64,000 nucleotides of DNA from AP-16 sp963755055 (lineage in GTDB: Bacteria > Pseudomonadota > Alphaproteobacteria > Rhizobiales > Xanthobacteraceae): positions 62,001 to 126,000 of the forward strand of contig CAVWIS010000004.1 of the NCBI GenBank assembly GCA_963755055.1. Reading direction: 5' to 3'. Each line of letters begins with the position of its first letter. The first letter of the stretch is position 1. The translations under genes were made by a program, and so were the position numbers. Under the pieces are notes generated by a model. The model was not told the origin of the DNA and ran no database searches. It worked only from the letters and a program-made list of their open reading frames with translations. Positions 17,403-25,140 of this stretch are shown piece by piece.

Positions 17403-17813
17403 TCACGCGGCCGCTTCGCGCGTCTGCTCGATCGCATCACCGAGACACGCCGCCACCGCCGCCAGGATGTCGGGCCGCCGAAACGGCTTGTGCAGCGCGC
17501 ACCAGGCGCCGAGCTCGACCGCGCTCGCAAGTGCGTCGCCCGCGGGCAACGCCGAGTGCCGCGGCACGAAGCCCGAGATGGCGATGATCGGCAGATCTGG
17601 CTGGTGCCGGCGAAGCGCCGCGATGGTCTCGAGGCCGTCCATCCTCGGCATGAAGATGTCGACGATGACGAGGTCGAAGGCCTGGGTCTCGACCGCCGCA
17701 AGGCCCGCGCGGCCGTCCTCGGCGATTACCGCATCAAACCCCTCGAACTCCAGCAGACCCGCGATCGAGCACGCGACGGATCTGTCGTCGTCGACGACGA
17801 GAATGCAAGTCAC
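17403..17813 (-). CDS. Single-domain (CheY-like) response regulator
   Basis: The 136-aa protein is one receiver domain without an output domain. Acidic residues Asp8-Asp10 start it (ILVVDDDRS), the phosphoacceptor is Asp52 in VIVDIFMPRMDGLE, and the conserved Lys is in LHKPFRRPDIL. It would receive a phosphate from a histidine kinase and act through protein contacts. No kinase gene is adjacent. All signature residues are intact, unlike the receiver of the diguanylate cyclase at the left end of the window. Confidence 0.92.
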   Translation of the reverse strand: MTCILVVDDDRSVACSIAGLLEFEGFDAVIAEDGRAGLAAVETQAFDLVIVDIFMPRMDGLETIAALRRHQPDLPIIAISGFVPRHSALPAGDALASAVELGAWCALHKPFRRPDILAAVAACLGDAIEQTREAAA

Positions 17814-18045
17814 GATGGTCCCCCTTCGGGCGAGTTGGCGCGCTTAAGCTCAAACAGCAGGCCCCACCGAGAACCCACTCCTGCTCCGAACTCGGGACAA
17901 CCAAAAGTAATTGTGATCGGACTCGCTGTCGAGGCCTTTTGTGCAAAGGAATGCGCAAATCCGATTGGAAACGGCGAAGCCTCCCTCCCGATCGGAAGCT
18001 GCTCCTGGATCGCCCCGGACAGTGTGCTTTGAACTATTTTAAGTG
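17814..18045. other. Intergenic region between response regulator and small-gene pair
   Basis: This stretch, together with the promoter and leader that follow up to 18121, separates divergent genes. It becomes AT-rich towards 18045. Apart from the promoter noted next to it, nothing is recognised. Confidence 0.5.
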
Positions 18046-18074
18046 TTTACATTACCCACATTGATATGTATATT
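18046..18074 (+). promoter_or_regulatory. Strong sigma-70-like promoter
   Basis: TTTACA (18046-18051) is separated by exactly 17 bases from TATATT (18069-18074). Each box is one base from consensus, in an AT-rich patch 50 bp upstream of the small gene at 18122. Confidence 0.6.
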
Positions 18075-18121
18075 ACGGCGTATGACGGCCTACAACTCGG
18101 CCGTAACCGGGAGGTGCCACC

Positions 18122-18427
18122 ATGGAGGATGCCACGCTCCATGTCGTCGAATGCGCGTTCGGCAAGATCCGCTATCTCAAGGAGATGGACCTTGCCGACG
18201 CCGACCAGGAAACCGTGATCCGCGACCTCGTGGATGGACAGTTCGACCGTCCACTGCGCGTCATCGCCCTGAATCCCTTCGAGGGTTGGTCGCGCGACGT
18301 CTCGGAGGATTTTGCCCGCGAGGTGGTGCTCCGCGCATGGCGCCATGGCGACGATCTCGCCGGCGGCGTGCGGGATTTCTGCGAACGGCATGGCGTCGCC
18401 CTGCCGGGCGCGATCGCCGCGGAGTAG
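18122..18427 (+). CDS. Small conserved-looking protein of unknown function
   Basis: The 101-aa protein starts behind GGGAGG, with a good promoter upstream. It is acidic and soluble (KEMDLADADQETVIRDLVDGQF, NPFEGWSRDVSEDFAREVVLRAW), without known motifs. It looks like a real gene by start signals and composition. The gene after it begins 4 bp past its stop, so they form a unit. I cannot assign a function; nearness to the phage-like repressor leaves a phage origin possible. Confidence 0.65.
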   Translation: MEDATLHVVECAFGKIRYLKEMDLADADQETVIRDLVDGQFDRPLRVIALNPFEGWSRDVSEDFAREVVLRAWRHGDDLAGGVRDFCERHGVALPGAIAAE

Positions 18428-18431
18428 CGCC

Positions 18432-18677
18432 ATGGATAGCGAAATTGACGGGCGACCGCCCTCGCCCGCGCAACGCACCAGGGCGGCGGTGACCAGCCTC
18501 CTGGGCTCGATCGCGGTTCTCTTCGCCACCGCCACCGACGCCGGAACCCGTCCTGTGGTGGCCGCCGAAGCCGACGACATCGAGCTCGCAGGTGCGCGTC
18601 TCGCCCGCCTGGTGGCGCTGCTGGCTCCCGCGCGCATTGAAGGGGCCGGGCCAGCGGCTAAGATGGAGAATGACTGA
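18432..18677 (+). CDS. Small hypothetical protein
   Basis: An 81-aa frame begins 4 bp after the previous stop (MDSEIDGRPPSPAQRTRAAV) and contains a mildly hydrophobic, Ala-rich helix region (LLGSIAVLFATATDAG, GARLARLVALLAPA). No family is recognised. Its placement directly behind the 18122 gene and before a MaoC gene argues that it is translated, but the coding evidence is modest. Confidence 0.45.
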   Translation: MDSEIDGRPPSPAQRTRAAVTSLLGSIAVLFATATDAGTRPVVAAEADDIELAGARLARLVALLAPARIEGAGPAAKMEND

Positions 18678-18692
18678 CGACGGAGCTCTGAC

Positions 18693-19163
18693 TTGACCGA
18701 CGCGTTCGACCCGAAATCGTTTCGCATGATGCCGGGGCGTTCCTTCGCCGAGCTCAGCGTCGGCGAGATCTTCCGCAGCCCGAGCCGCACCGTCACCGAG
18801 GCGCACTTTGCGGCTTTCCAGGTCGCCTCGGGCGACAACCATCCGATCCACTACGACATCGAGTATTGCCGGGCGCGCGGCCACCGCGGCCTGCTCGCCC
18901 ATGGGCTCCAGGTCCTCGCGGTCACGGCGCCAGGCGCCGGCACCTTTCCCCACGTCATCGGCGACGCCCTGATCGGCTTCATCGAGCAGTCGTCGAAGTT
19001 CCTCAAACCCGTCTATGTCGGCGACACCCTCTACCCGACGCTGACCATCACGGCGCTCGTTCCGCAACGCACCACCGGAATCGTCGTCATGGCGGCGACG
19101 GTGCACAACCAGAACTCCGAGCTCGTGCTGTCCGGCGAGCAGAAATTCCTGCTGCGCAAATAG
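18693..19163 (+). CDS. MaoC-like (R)-specific enoyl-CoA hydratase/dehydratase
   Basis: The 156-aa protein is a single hotdog domain. It carries the hydratase-2 motif ASGDNHPIHYDIEYC (Asp and His catalytic) and the following GLLAHGLQVLA. It should add water to, or remove it from, a CoA thioester double bond. Translation probably starts at TTG 18693, since no ATG fits. It precedes a ThDP decarboxylase and an acyl-CoA dehydrogenase on the same strand, which suggests a shared catabolic route. Confidence 0.88.
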   Translation: MTDAFDPKSFRMMPGRSFAELSVGEIFRSPSRTVTEAHFAAFQVASGDNHPIHYDIEYCRARGHRGLLAHGLQVLAVTAPGAGTFPHVIGDALIGFIEQSSKFLKPVYVGDTLYPTLTITALVPQRTTGIVVMAATVHNQNSELVLSGEQKFLLRK

Positions 19164-19274
19164 ACCCTCGCCTTCCAGCGCCGGCGGCACGCTGCCGGGC
19201 TGTACTCGGCGCGGGCTTCTGGGCTATCCAGGCGCAAAGATGTCTCATGATCTTGAAGGAAACCGGAGGAAATC

Positions 19275-20951
19275 TTGCCCGCAATGTCCGGAAAGCGCGC
19301 CTTTCTCGAGCTGCTCAAGCAGGAGGGCGTGGCGTTCATCTTCGGCAATCCAGGCACCACCGAGCTGCCGCTGATGGATGCCCTCGCGGTGGAGAACGAC
19401 CTGCGCTACGTGCTGGCCCTGCAGGAGGCAGCCGTCATGGCGATGGCGGACGGCTACGCCCAGGCCTCCGGCAAGCTCGCCGTAGTCAACCTCCACGTCG
19501 CCCCCGGGCTCGGCAACGCCATGGGCATGCTCTACGACGCGCAGAAGGCCGCCTCCCCCATCCTGGTGACCGCCGGCCAGCACGACCAGAGTTTCAACGT
19601 CACCGAGCCGATCCTGTGGGCGGACCTTCCCACCATCGCCCGCCCGCTGGTCAAATGGGCGAGCGAGGTGCACCGGCTGGCCGATCTGCCCCGCCTGGTG
19701 CATCGCGCGGCAAAAACCGCCCTGGCGCCACCCACCGGTCCGGTGTTCCTGTCGCTGCCCGGGGACATCCTCAACGCCGAGGGCGACGTCGACCTCATGG
19801 CGCCGACCCGGGTGGCGCCGCGGCTGCGCGGCGATCGCGACGCCATCGCGGCCGCCGCCGAGCTGCTCGCCAAGGCCGAGCGCCCGGTCCTCATCGCGGG
19901 CGATGCGGTGGCGCAGCGCCACGGTCATGCCGAGCTTGTCGAGCTCGCCGAGCTTATCGGCGCCCCGGTTTACGCCGAGTTCGTTTCCAACACCGCCTCG
20001 TTTCCGGCCTCGCATCCGCTGTTCCGCGGCACCATGACCCGGCTCGCCCCGGCGGTGCGCAGAGTGCTCGAGCAGCACGATCTGCTGTTTTCGGTCGGCG
20101 GCGATCTGTTGACGCTGTCGCTGCCGTCCGATGTCGAGCCAATTCCCGGCAATCTCAAGATTATCCATCTCGACGTCGATCCGTGGGAGCTCGGAAAGAA
20201 CTATCCGGCCGACGTCGCGATCCTCGGCGACCCCAAGGCGACGCTGCCCGAGATCTCCGCCGCCGTTCGCGACCGCATGAGCCCCGGCACGCGCGCCGCG
20301 GCGCGCGCACGCTTCGAGGCGGCGCGCAGCGCGATCGCGGGCGAGCGCGAGGCGCTCCGCACCAAGGCGCGCGCTGCCGCCGGCCAGAGCCCCGTTCTCG
20401 CCCAGTCGCTGTTCGAGGCGATCGGCGCGATGCTGCCGAAGGACGCGGTCATCGTCGAGGAGGCGATCTCGTCGAGCCCGGGCCTGCGCCAGCTGATCGA
20501 CAGCGACGATCCGCAGAGCTACTTCGGCCTGCGCGGGGGCGGCATCGGCTGGGGCCTGCCTGCCGCGATCGGCGTCAAGCTCGCCCTCCCCCACCGCCCG
20601 GTGGTGGCGCTGATCGGCGACGGCAGCGCCATGTATACCTGCCAGGCGCTGTGGACCGCCGCGCACGACCGAGTCCCCGTCGTCTTCGTCATCCTCAACA
20701 ACGCTTCCTACCGCATCCTCAAGCAGCGGGTGAACGCATTGCGCGGCCACGCCGCGCAGACCGACGTCTATGTCGGCATGGATTTGGTGAACCCGGCGAT
20801 CGACTATGTCGGCCTCGCGCGCTCGCTGGGCATCGCCGCCGAACGCACCAAGACCGTGGCCGAGACCACTGATCTCATCGGCAAGGCGCTCGCCGACAAT
20901 ATCCCGATGCTGATCGACGTGACGCTCGACCGCGCCTTCAAGCCGATGTGA
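19275..20951 (+). CDS. Thiamine-diphosphate decarboxylase, benzoylformate decarboxylase-like
   Basis: This 558-aa enzyme has the three domains of the pyruvate-decarboxylase/acetolactate-synthase superfamily. The N-terminal part contains GNPGTTELP, the catalytic Glu in ALQEAAVMAMADGYAQ, and NLHVAPGLGNAMGML. The last is close to benzoylformate decarboxylase, including its active-site His. The C-terminal ThDP site is GDGSAMYTCQALW ending in VILNN. Benzoylformate decarboxylase has Ser in GNPGS where this protein has Thr, so the substrate may be another 2-oxo acid. The TTG start at 19275 sits correctly behind GGAGGAAA, whereas the ATG at 19284 is too far. The next gene overlaps its stop by 4 bases. 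Confidence 0.85.
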   Translation: MPAMSGKRAFLELLKQEGVAFIFGNPGTTELPLMDALAVENDLRYVLALQEAAVMAMADGYAQASGKLAVVNLHVAPGLGNAMGMLYDAQKAASPILVTAGQHDQSFNVTEPILWADLPTIARPLVKWASEVHRLADLPRLVHRAAKTALAPPTGPVFLSLPGDILNAEGDVDLMAPTRVAPRLRGDRDAIAAAAELLAKAERPVLIAGDAVAQRHGHAELVELAELIGAPVYAEFVSNTASFPASHPLFRGTMTRLAPAVRRVLEQHDLLFSVGGDLLTLSLPSDVEPIPGNLKIIHLDVDPWELGKNYPADVAILGDPKATLPEISAAVRDRMSPGTRAAARARFEAARSAIAGEREALRTKARAAAGQSPVLAQSLFEAIGAMLPKDAVIVEEAISSSPGLRQLIDSDDPQSYFGLRGGGIGWGLPAAIGVKLALPHRPVVALIGDGSAMYTCQALWTAAHDRVPVVFVILNNASYRILKQRVNALRGHAAQTDVYVGMDLVNPAIDYVGLARSLGIAAERTKTVAETTDLIGKALADNIPMLIDVTLDRAFKPM

Positions 20952-22144
20952 GATCCTTCTTTCCCGGAGTAACGGCCATCGACTTCCGCCTTTCATCCGA
21001 GCAGGAGGAGCTCAGCGCCGCGGTGGCGAAAGTCTGCCGGCGGTTCGGCGACGACTATTGGCTCGAGCGCGACCGCGAGGGCGGTTTTCCCCACGACTTC
21101 CATGCCGCCATGGCGGAGGGCGGCTGGCTCGGCATCGCCATGCCGGAGGAGTTCGGCGGCGCCGGCCTCGGCATCATCGAAGCCGCCATCATGATGCAGG
21201 CGATCGCCGAATCGGGCGCCGCGATGGCCGGCGCCTCGGCGGTCCACATGAACATTTTCGGGCTCAACCCGGTGGTGGTGTTCGGCACCGAGGAGCAGAA
21301 GCGCCGCATGCTGCCGCCGCTGATCGCCGGCAGGGAAAAGGCCTGCTTCGCCGTCACCGAGCCCAATGTCGGCCTCGACACCACCCGGCTGAAGACCAGG
21401 GCGGTGCGCCGCGGCGACCACTACGTGGTCGACGGCGCCAAGGTGTGGACCTCCACTGCCCAGGTGGCTGACCGCATGCTGCTGCTTGCCCGCACCACCC
21501 CGCTTGAGGAGACGAAGAGCCGCAGCGAGGGCCTGAGCCTGTTCTACACCGCGCTCGACCGCCGCACCGTGGAGGTGCGCGAGATCGAGAAGATGGGACG
21601 CAAGGCCGTGGACTCCAACCAGGTGTTCATCGACGGCCTGGAGATCCCCGTCGAGGACCGTATCGGCGAGGAAGGAAAAGGTTTTGCCTGCATCCTCCAC
21701 GGCATGAATCCTGAGCGCATCCTGGTGGCGGCGGAGGCGATCGGCATCGGCCGCGCCGCGCTTGCCCGCGCCACCTCCTACGCCAAGGAGCGCGTCGTGT
21801 TCGGCCGGCCGATCGGACAGAACCAGGCGATCCAGCACCCGCTGGCGGAATGCTGGATGGAGCTCGAGGCCGCCAACCTGATGATGCTCTCCGCCGCCTG
21901 GCAGTACGACAACGGCCTTCCCTGCGGCGCCGCCGCCAACGCGGCCAAATATCTCGCCGGCGAGGTCGGCTTCAAGACCTGCCAGACCGCCGTGATGACG
22001 CTCGGCGGCTATGGCTACGCCAAGGAGTTCCACGTCGAGCGCTACATGCGCGAGGTGATGATCCCGCGCATCGCCCCGATCAGCCCGCAGCTGATCCTGT
22101 GCTTCATCGCGGAAAAAGTGCTGGGGCTGCCGAAGTCGTATTGA
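20948..22144 (+). CDS. Acyl-CoA dehydrogenase
   Basis: The 398-aa flavoprotein shows the family blocks CFAVTEPNVGLDTTRLKTRA, GRKAVDSNQVFIDGLEIPVEDRIGEEGKGF and GGYGYAKEFHVERYMREVMI. It should introduce a 2,3 double bond into an acyl-CoA and pass electrons to ETF. The reading frame opens at a GTG overlapping the previous stop (ATGTGA), so it is translationally coupled. A CGGAG lies just before an ATC codon that begins IDFRLSSEQEEL, the usual start of the family, so a non-standard start there is possible. It is the last gene of the MaoC-decarboxylase-dehydrogenase run. Confidence 0.92.
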   Translation: MRSFFPGVTAIDFRLSSEQEELSAAVAKVCRRFGDDYWLERDREGGFPHDFHAAMAEGGWLGIAMPEEFGGAGLGIIEAAIMMQAIAESGAAMAGASAVHMNIFGLNPVVVFGTEEQKRRMLPPLIAGREKACFAVTEPNVGLDTTRLKTRAVRRGDHYVVDGAKVWTSTAQVADRMLLLARTTPLEETKSRSEGLSLFYTALDRRTVEVREIEKMGRKAVDSNQVFIDGLEIPVEDRIGEEGKGFACILHGMNPERILVAAEAIGIGRAALARATSYAKERVVFGRPIGQNQAIQHPLAECWMELEAANLMMLSAAWQYDNGLPCGAAANAAKYLAGEVGFKTCQTAVMTLGGYGYAKEFHVERYMREVMIPRIAPISPQLILCFIAEKVLGLPKSY

Positions 22145-22247
22145 GTGCTGTTTGGTCCTGCGCGGCTAACGCTCACGCAAAGTCTATGGTAGCAACGCTC
22201 GCGCGATCCTCTGGCGTATTATTTACAGGCCGGCGCAGCCGCGGTCT

Positions 22248-23117
22248 CTACGGATTCACCGCGGCCTCCCACCGCGTGGCGTCGAGCATTGCGGTGCCGA
22301 AGAAGGTCGGCACCGCAATGCGGAACGGCGCAACGAGACGCGTGCCGGCGATCGGCGCGAGCCACATCTCCATGCCGCGCCGGCTGAGCAGGCTTTTCAC
22401 CCGCCAGGCGGTCGGGCTGTGACCGGAGATCGGCCAGTAGCTCATGTCGCACACAACCACCGGCCCGCGGTAGCCCAACTCCGCCCGCACCTCGTCCACG
22501 CGCTTGAAGCCAAGCGCGATGTCGTAGCGGTGGCCACCGTCGAACATTTTCAGCGTGCGCTGGCAGGCGGCCGGAACCAGCATGTCCCCGGTTCCCGGGA
22601 TCGGGATCAGCGCGGCGGTGAGAGGATCGAGCACGCCGCGGCGATCAGTCTCGGCGATCGCGACGCGGTCCCGCAGCGTGGGCAGCGGCGGGCGAAGCGC
22701 GAGCCCGGTCACGGCGCCATCGCGCAGCTCCATGCGCACGCCCTCGATGGCGACGTCGAGGCCGAAATTCGCCTCGTAGCGGCTCGGCGCCGGCCGGCCG
22801 CGGGCAAACGTCCCCCGCGTCGCCGAGAAGACGTCGCCGCCGGCGAGCACGCGCCAGATGCCGGTGAAGGAGCCGTCCGCCCGGCTCGCATAGCGGTGCT
22901 CGTCGATCTCCACCGTCCAGGTGCCTTCCCCGGCGCTCAGTCCGGCGACCGAGAGCGCGTAGTGCACCATAAGCCGCGTCTCGCCGCGCGCGGCGCCGCA
23001 GGCAGCGGCGATGAGGCTCGCGCAAGCGCCGATGCGTACGATGGCGCCGCGCCGGATCGAGCCCACCCGGTCGCGCGGGAACCCGCTTTGTCGCCTCGTC
23101 GTTGCGTCCAGCCGCAT
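22248..23117 (-). CDS. DUF3108 exported protein
   Basis: From ATG 23117 the 289-aa product has a basic N-terminus and a signal-like hydrophobic stretch (IGACASLIAAACGAARG). A beta-rich DUF3108 domain follows, with features such as VHYALSVAGLSAGEGTWTVEID near its start and GYRGPVVVCDMSYWPISGHSP later. The family is periplasmic and of unknown activity, found widely in Rhizobiales. It converges with the acyl-CoA dehydrogenase and is divergent from a secreted lectin-like gene. The frame is complete. Confidence 0.82.
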   Translation of the reverse strand: MRLDATTRRQSGFPRDRVGSIRRGAIVRIGACASLIAAACGAARGETRLMVHYALSVAGLSAGEGTWTVEIDEHRYASRADGSFTGIWRVLAGGDVFSATRGTFARGRPAPSRYEANFGLDVAIEGVRMELRDGAVTGLALRPPLPTLRDRVAIAETDRRGVLDPLTAALIPIPGTGDMLVPAACQRTLKMFDGGHRYDIALGFKRVDEVRAELGYRGPVVVCDMSYWPISGHSPTAWRVKSLLSRRGMEMWLAPIAGTRLVAPFRIAVPTFFGTAMLDATRWEAAVNP

Positions 23118-23251
23118 CGGGCTAACCCCGCAATTTTTCGTGATCACGCGCCACGCCGTGCATGATCCGCTGCCGGATCGGTGTTAGCGCATCGGCCACG
23201 GCCGACCCGCGGCCGTGAACCATCACATGACAATCGAGGGTGAGGAACTCC

Positions 23252-23917
23252 ATGAAAATTTCGATCGCACTCCCGCTGCTCGCCGCCGTAGCTCTGACCG
23301 GGATCGGCCTGACGCCACCGGCAAAAGCGCAGCAGGCCGACATGTCGTTCTTCGTCACCAGCGTCGGCAAGGGCAATGGCGCCGACCTCGGCGGCCTCGC
23401 CGGCGCCGACGCGCACTGCCTGGCACTCGCCAAGGCCGCCGGCTCGACCAGGACCGAGTGGCACGCCTATCTGAGCACGACCGAGCCCGGCGGCGCCGCC
23501 GGCGTCAATGCGCGCGACCGCATCGGCAAGGGCCCGTGGAAGAACGCCAAGGGCGTGGTGATTGCCGCCAGCCTGGACGACCTGCATTCCGACAAGAGCA
23601 ACGTCACCAAGCAGACGGCGCTCACCGAGAAGGGCGAGACGGTCAGCGGTCGCGGCGACACCGTCAACACCCACGACATCCTGACCGGCTCCGACCCGCA
23701 GGGCATGTACTCCACCGCCGGCGGCGACACCACCTGCGGCAACTGGACCAAGAGCGCCGACGGCTCGGCGATCGTCGGCCATCACGACCGCACCGGCCTG
23801 CAGCCCACCCGGCACCAGAATTCCTGGAACTCGTCGCACGGCTCGCGCGGCTGCAGCCAGGAGCAGCTGAAGGCCTCCGGCGGAGCCGGCCTGCTCTACT
23901 GCTTCGCGTCGAACTGA
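23252..23917 (+). CDS. Secreted lectin-like domain protein
   Basis: From ATG 23252 (GAGGAA upstream) the 221-aa protein has a Sec signal peptide (ALPLLAAVALTGIGLTPPAKA). One compact domain follows, with MSFFVTSVGKGNGADLGGLAGADAHC, GPWKNAKGVVIA and a Cys-rich end (TTCGNWTK, SRGCSQEQL, LLYCFAS). Such C-type-lectin-like, often calcium-binding, domains occur in exported proteins of Bradyrhizobium relatives. Four cysteines in the mature part fit two disulphides. The ligand is unknown. It is a single gene ahead of the two small leader-peptide genes. Confidence 0.75.
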   Translation: MKISIALPLLAAVALTGIGLTPPAKAQQADMSFFVTSVGKGNGADLGGLAGADAHCLALAKAAGSTRTEWHAYLSTTEPGGAAGVNARDRIGKGPWKNAKGVVIAASLDDLHSDKSNVTKQTALTEKGETVSGRGDTVNTHDILTGSDPQGMYSTAGGDTTCGNWTKSADGSAIVGHHDRTGLQPTRHQNSWNSSHGSRGCSQEQLKASGGAGLLYCFASN

Positions 23918-24238
23918 AAGCCGTCGTCGTCGGTTACGGGAGCCGCCCCGGCGTTGCCGGGGTGGCGGAACGCCCTGGCGTGAAGGAGCAGAACGCGGGC
24001 AGACCCCGCGCCCGCTCGCAGGCCCATCTGGGCGTCGGCCACCGGGGCAACCGCCTGACGCGGGCTGCCTGTGGTTGCGCGCTTGGCAAAAGGTGCACCC
24101 AATCTCCCCATAGTCGCGGTGTGATCGCAGTCACACGCCAGCCATGGGCCGTGAACGGGGATGCGGGGATGCCCGACGAACAGACATTGGACATGCCGAG
24201 AGCACCGTCCTTACACCTGTTCAACGGAGGCAAGTATC

Positions 24239-24439
24239 ATGGGCAAGCATCTCACCTCGAACCTCGACCGGACCGCTCGCGCGCTGCGCGATGACGAGCT
24301 GACCGCCGTGATCGGCGGCGGCACCACCCTCAGCCCCGGCTATGGGCCTGCGCGGCTCAACATTTCGCCGTGGTCGATCAACCCGTCGCACGATCCCATG
24401 TGGGATCTGGTGGGCGTCACCGGCCACCTCCCCGGCTGA
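24239..24439 (+). CDS. Small peptide with a canonical double-glycine leader (first of two)
   Basis: A 66-aa frame follows a GGAGG ribosome site. Its N-terminal part LRDDELTAVIGG fits the double-glycine leader consensus at each key position: Leu -12, Glu -8, Leu -7, Val -4, Gly-Gly -2/-1 (residues 26-27). Cleavage there would release a 39-residue product rich in Gly, Pro, Ser and Trp (LSPGYGPARLNISPWSINPS). Such leaders are recognised by peptidase-containing ABC exporters and some RiPP enzymes. No exporter or maturation gene is in the window. The second peptide gene starts 26 bp later. Bacteriocin, signal peptide or other secreted peptide are all possible. Confidence 0.68.
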   Translation: MGKHLTSNLDRTARALRDDELTAVIGGGTTLSPGYGPARLNISPWSINPSHDPMWDLVGVTGHLPG

Positions 24440-24465
24440 CCGCAAACTGTCCTGGGAGCAGTGTC

Positions 24466-24687
24466 ATGACCCTCGGTGTCACCGCCGGCACGACCGCCGG
24501 CCAGTTGCGCGAGCTGACCGCCGGCGAGATCGACCAGGTGTCGGGCGGGCTCGATCTCGGCCCGATCCATATCGAAGCCGGCCAGGGCCTCTTCAGCATT
24601 GACGTCGGCGGATACGGCATCTGGGGCGGCAACGGCTGCATCGGTGTCCTCACGCCCGATCGCGTCCTCGGGGTCTGCCACAAGTGA
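24466..24687 (+). CDS. Small peptide with a canonical double-glycine leader (second of two)
   Basis: This 73-aa frame also carries a textbook double-glycine leader, LTAGEIDQVSGG: Leu -12, Glu -8, Ile -7, Val -4, and Gly-Gly at residues 27-28. The predicted 45-residue core (LDLGPIHIEAGQGLF...) is Gly-rich and has two cysteines, in GNGCIGV and LGVCHK, able to form one disulphide. It starts behind GGGAG and follows the first peptide closely, so both should be co-expressed. The cores of the two peptides are unrelated, reminiscent of two-component peptides, but that is speculation. Function and exporter are unknown. Confidence 0.7.
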   Translation: MTLGVTAGTTAGQLRELTAGEIDQVSGGLDLGPIHIEAGQGLFSIDVGGYGIWGGNGCIGVLTPDRVLGVCHK

Positions 24688-25140
24688 GAAACCGGCAAAG
24701 CGGCGGCGGAGGCGTGATGCGCCCCGCCGCCTCTTTCACATAAATGGCCGGCCCCGCCGACTGACGGTGGCGCTCCCGACGCCAACGGATGAGTTTCGCG
24801 CTTTCGCGCGACACGCCGCCCATCCATGAAGTCCGTTGTGCGGGTTACCTCAAACGGCTCGGGTCCTGATCGCGTTGCGCCTGTCTGACGGCGCATATGC
24901 CAGGGGCTCTGACGATAGCGATGCGACCTGTCTGAGCGGCTCTCTCGCGCTGGCGGTATCGCGCTGTTGCCGGCGCGACTGGACCGTTGCGCCGCGACAG
25001 CCAAGCGTCGAACCGGCCGTCCCTCCATGCAACCCGTCGGCGGCGTCGTGCGTTGCCGTACGGGCGCCTTGCGCCGGTTCCGCCGCGTTGCGGCAACCGG
25101 ATACGAGGGTTTGCTCCGAGGCGGGACCGGGAGGTATCTG
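24688..25140. other. Intergenic region, nothing recognised
   Basis: About 450 bases lie between the peptide genes and the LTXXQ gene. Open frames here are short and run on from the downstream gene's frame without a start signal. The likely ribosome site of the downstream gene (GGGAGG) ends the region. No RNA or repeat is seen. Confidence 0.5.

Noticed and set aside
18866..20872. Plus-strand open frame of about 670 codons overlapping MaoC and the decarboxylase
   Set aside because: It is out of frame with both recognised enzymes and has a low-complexity Arg/Ala composition.
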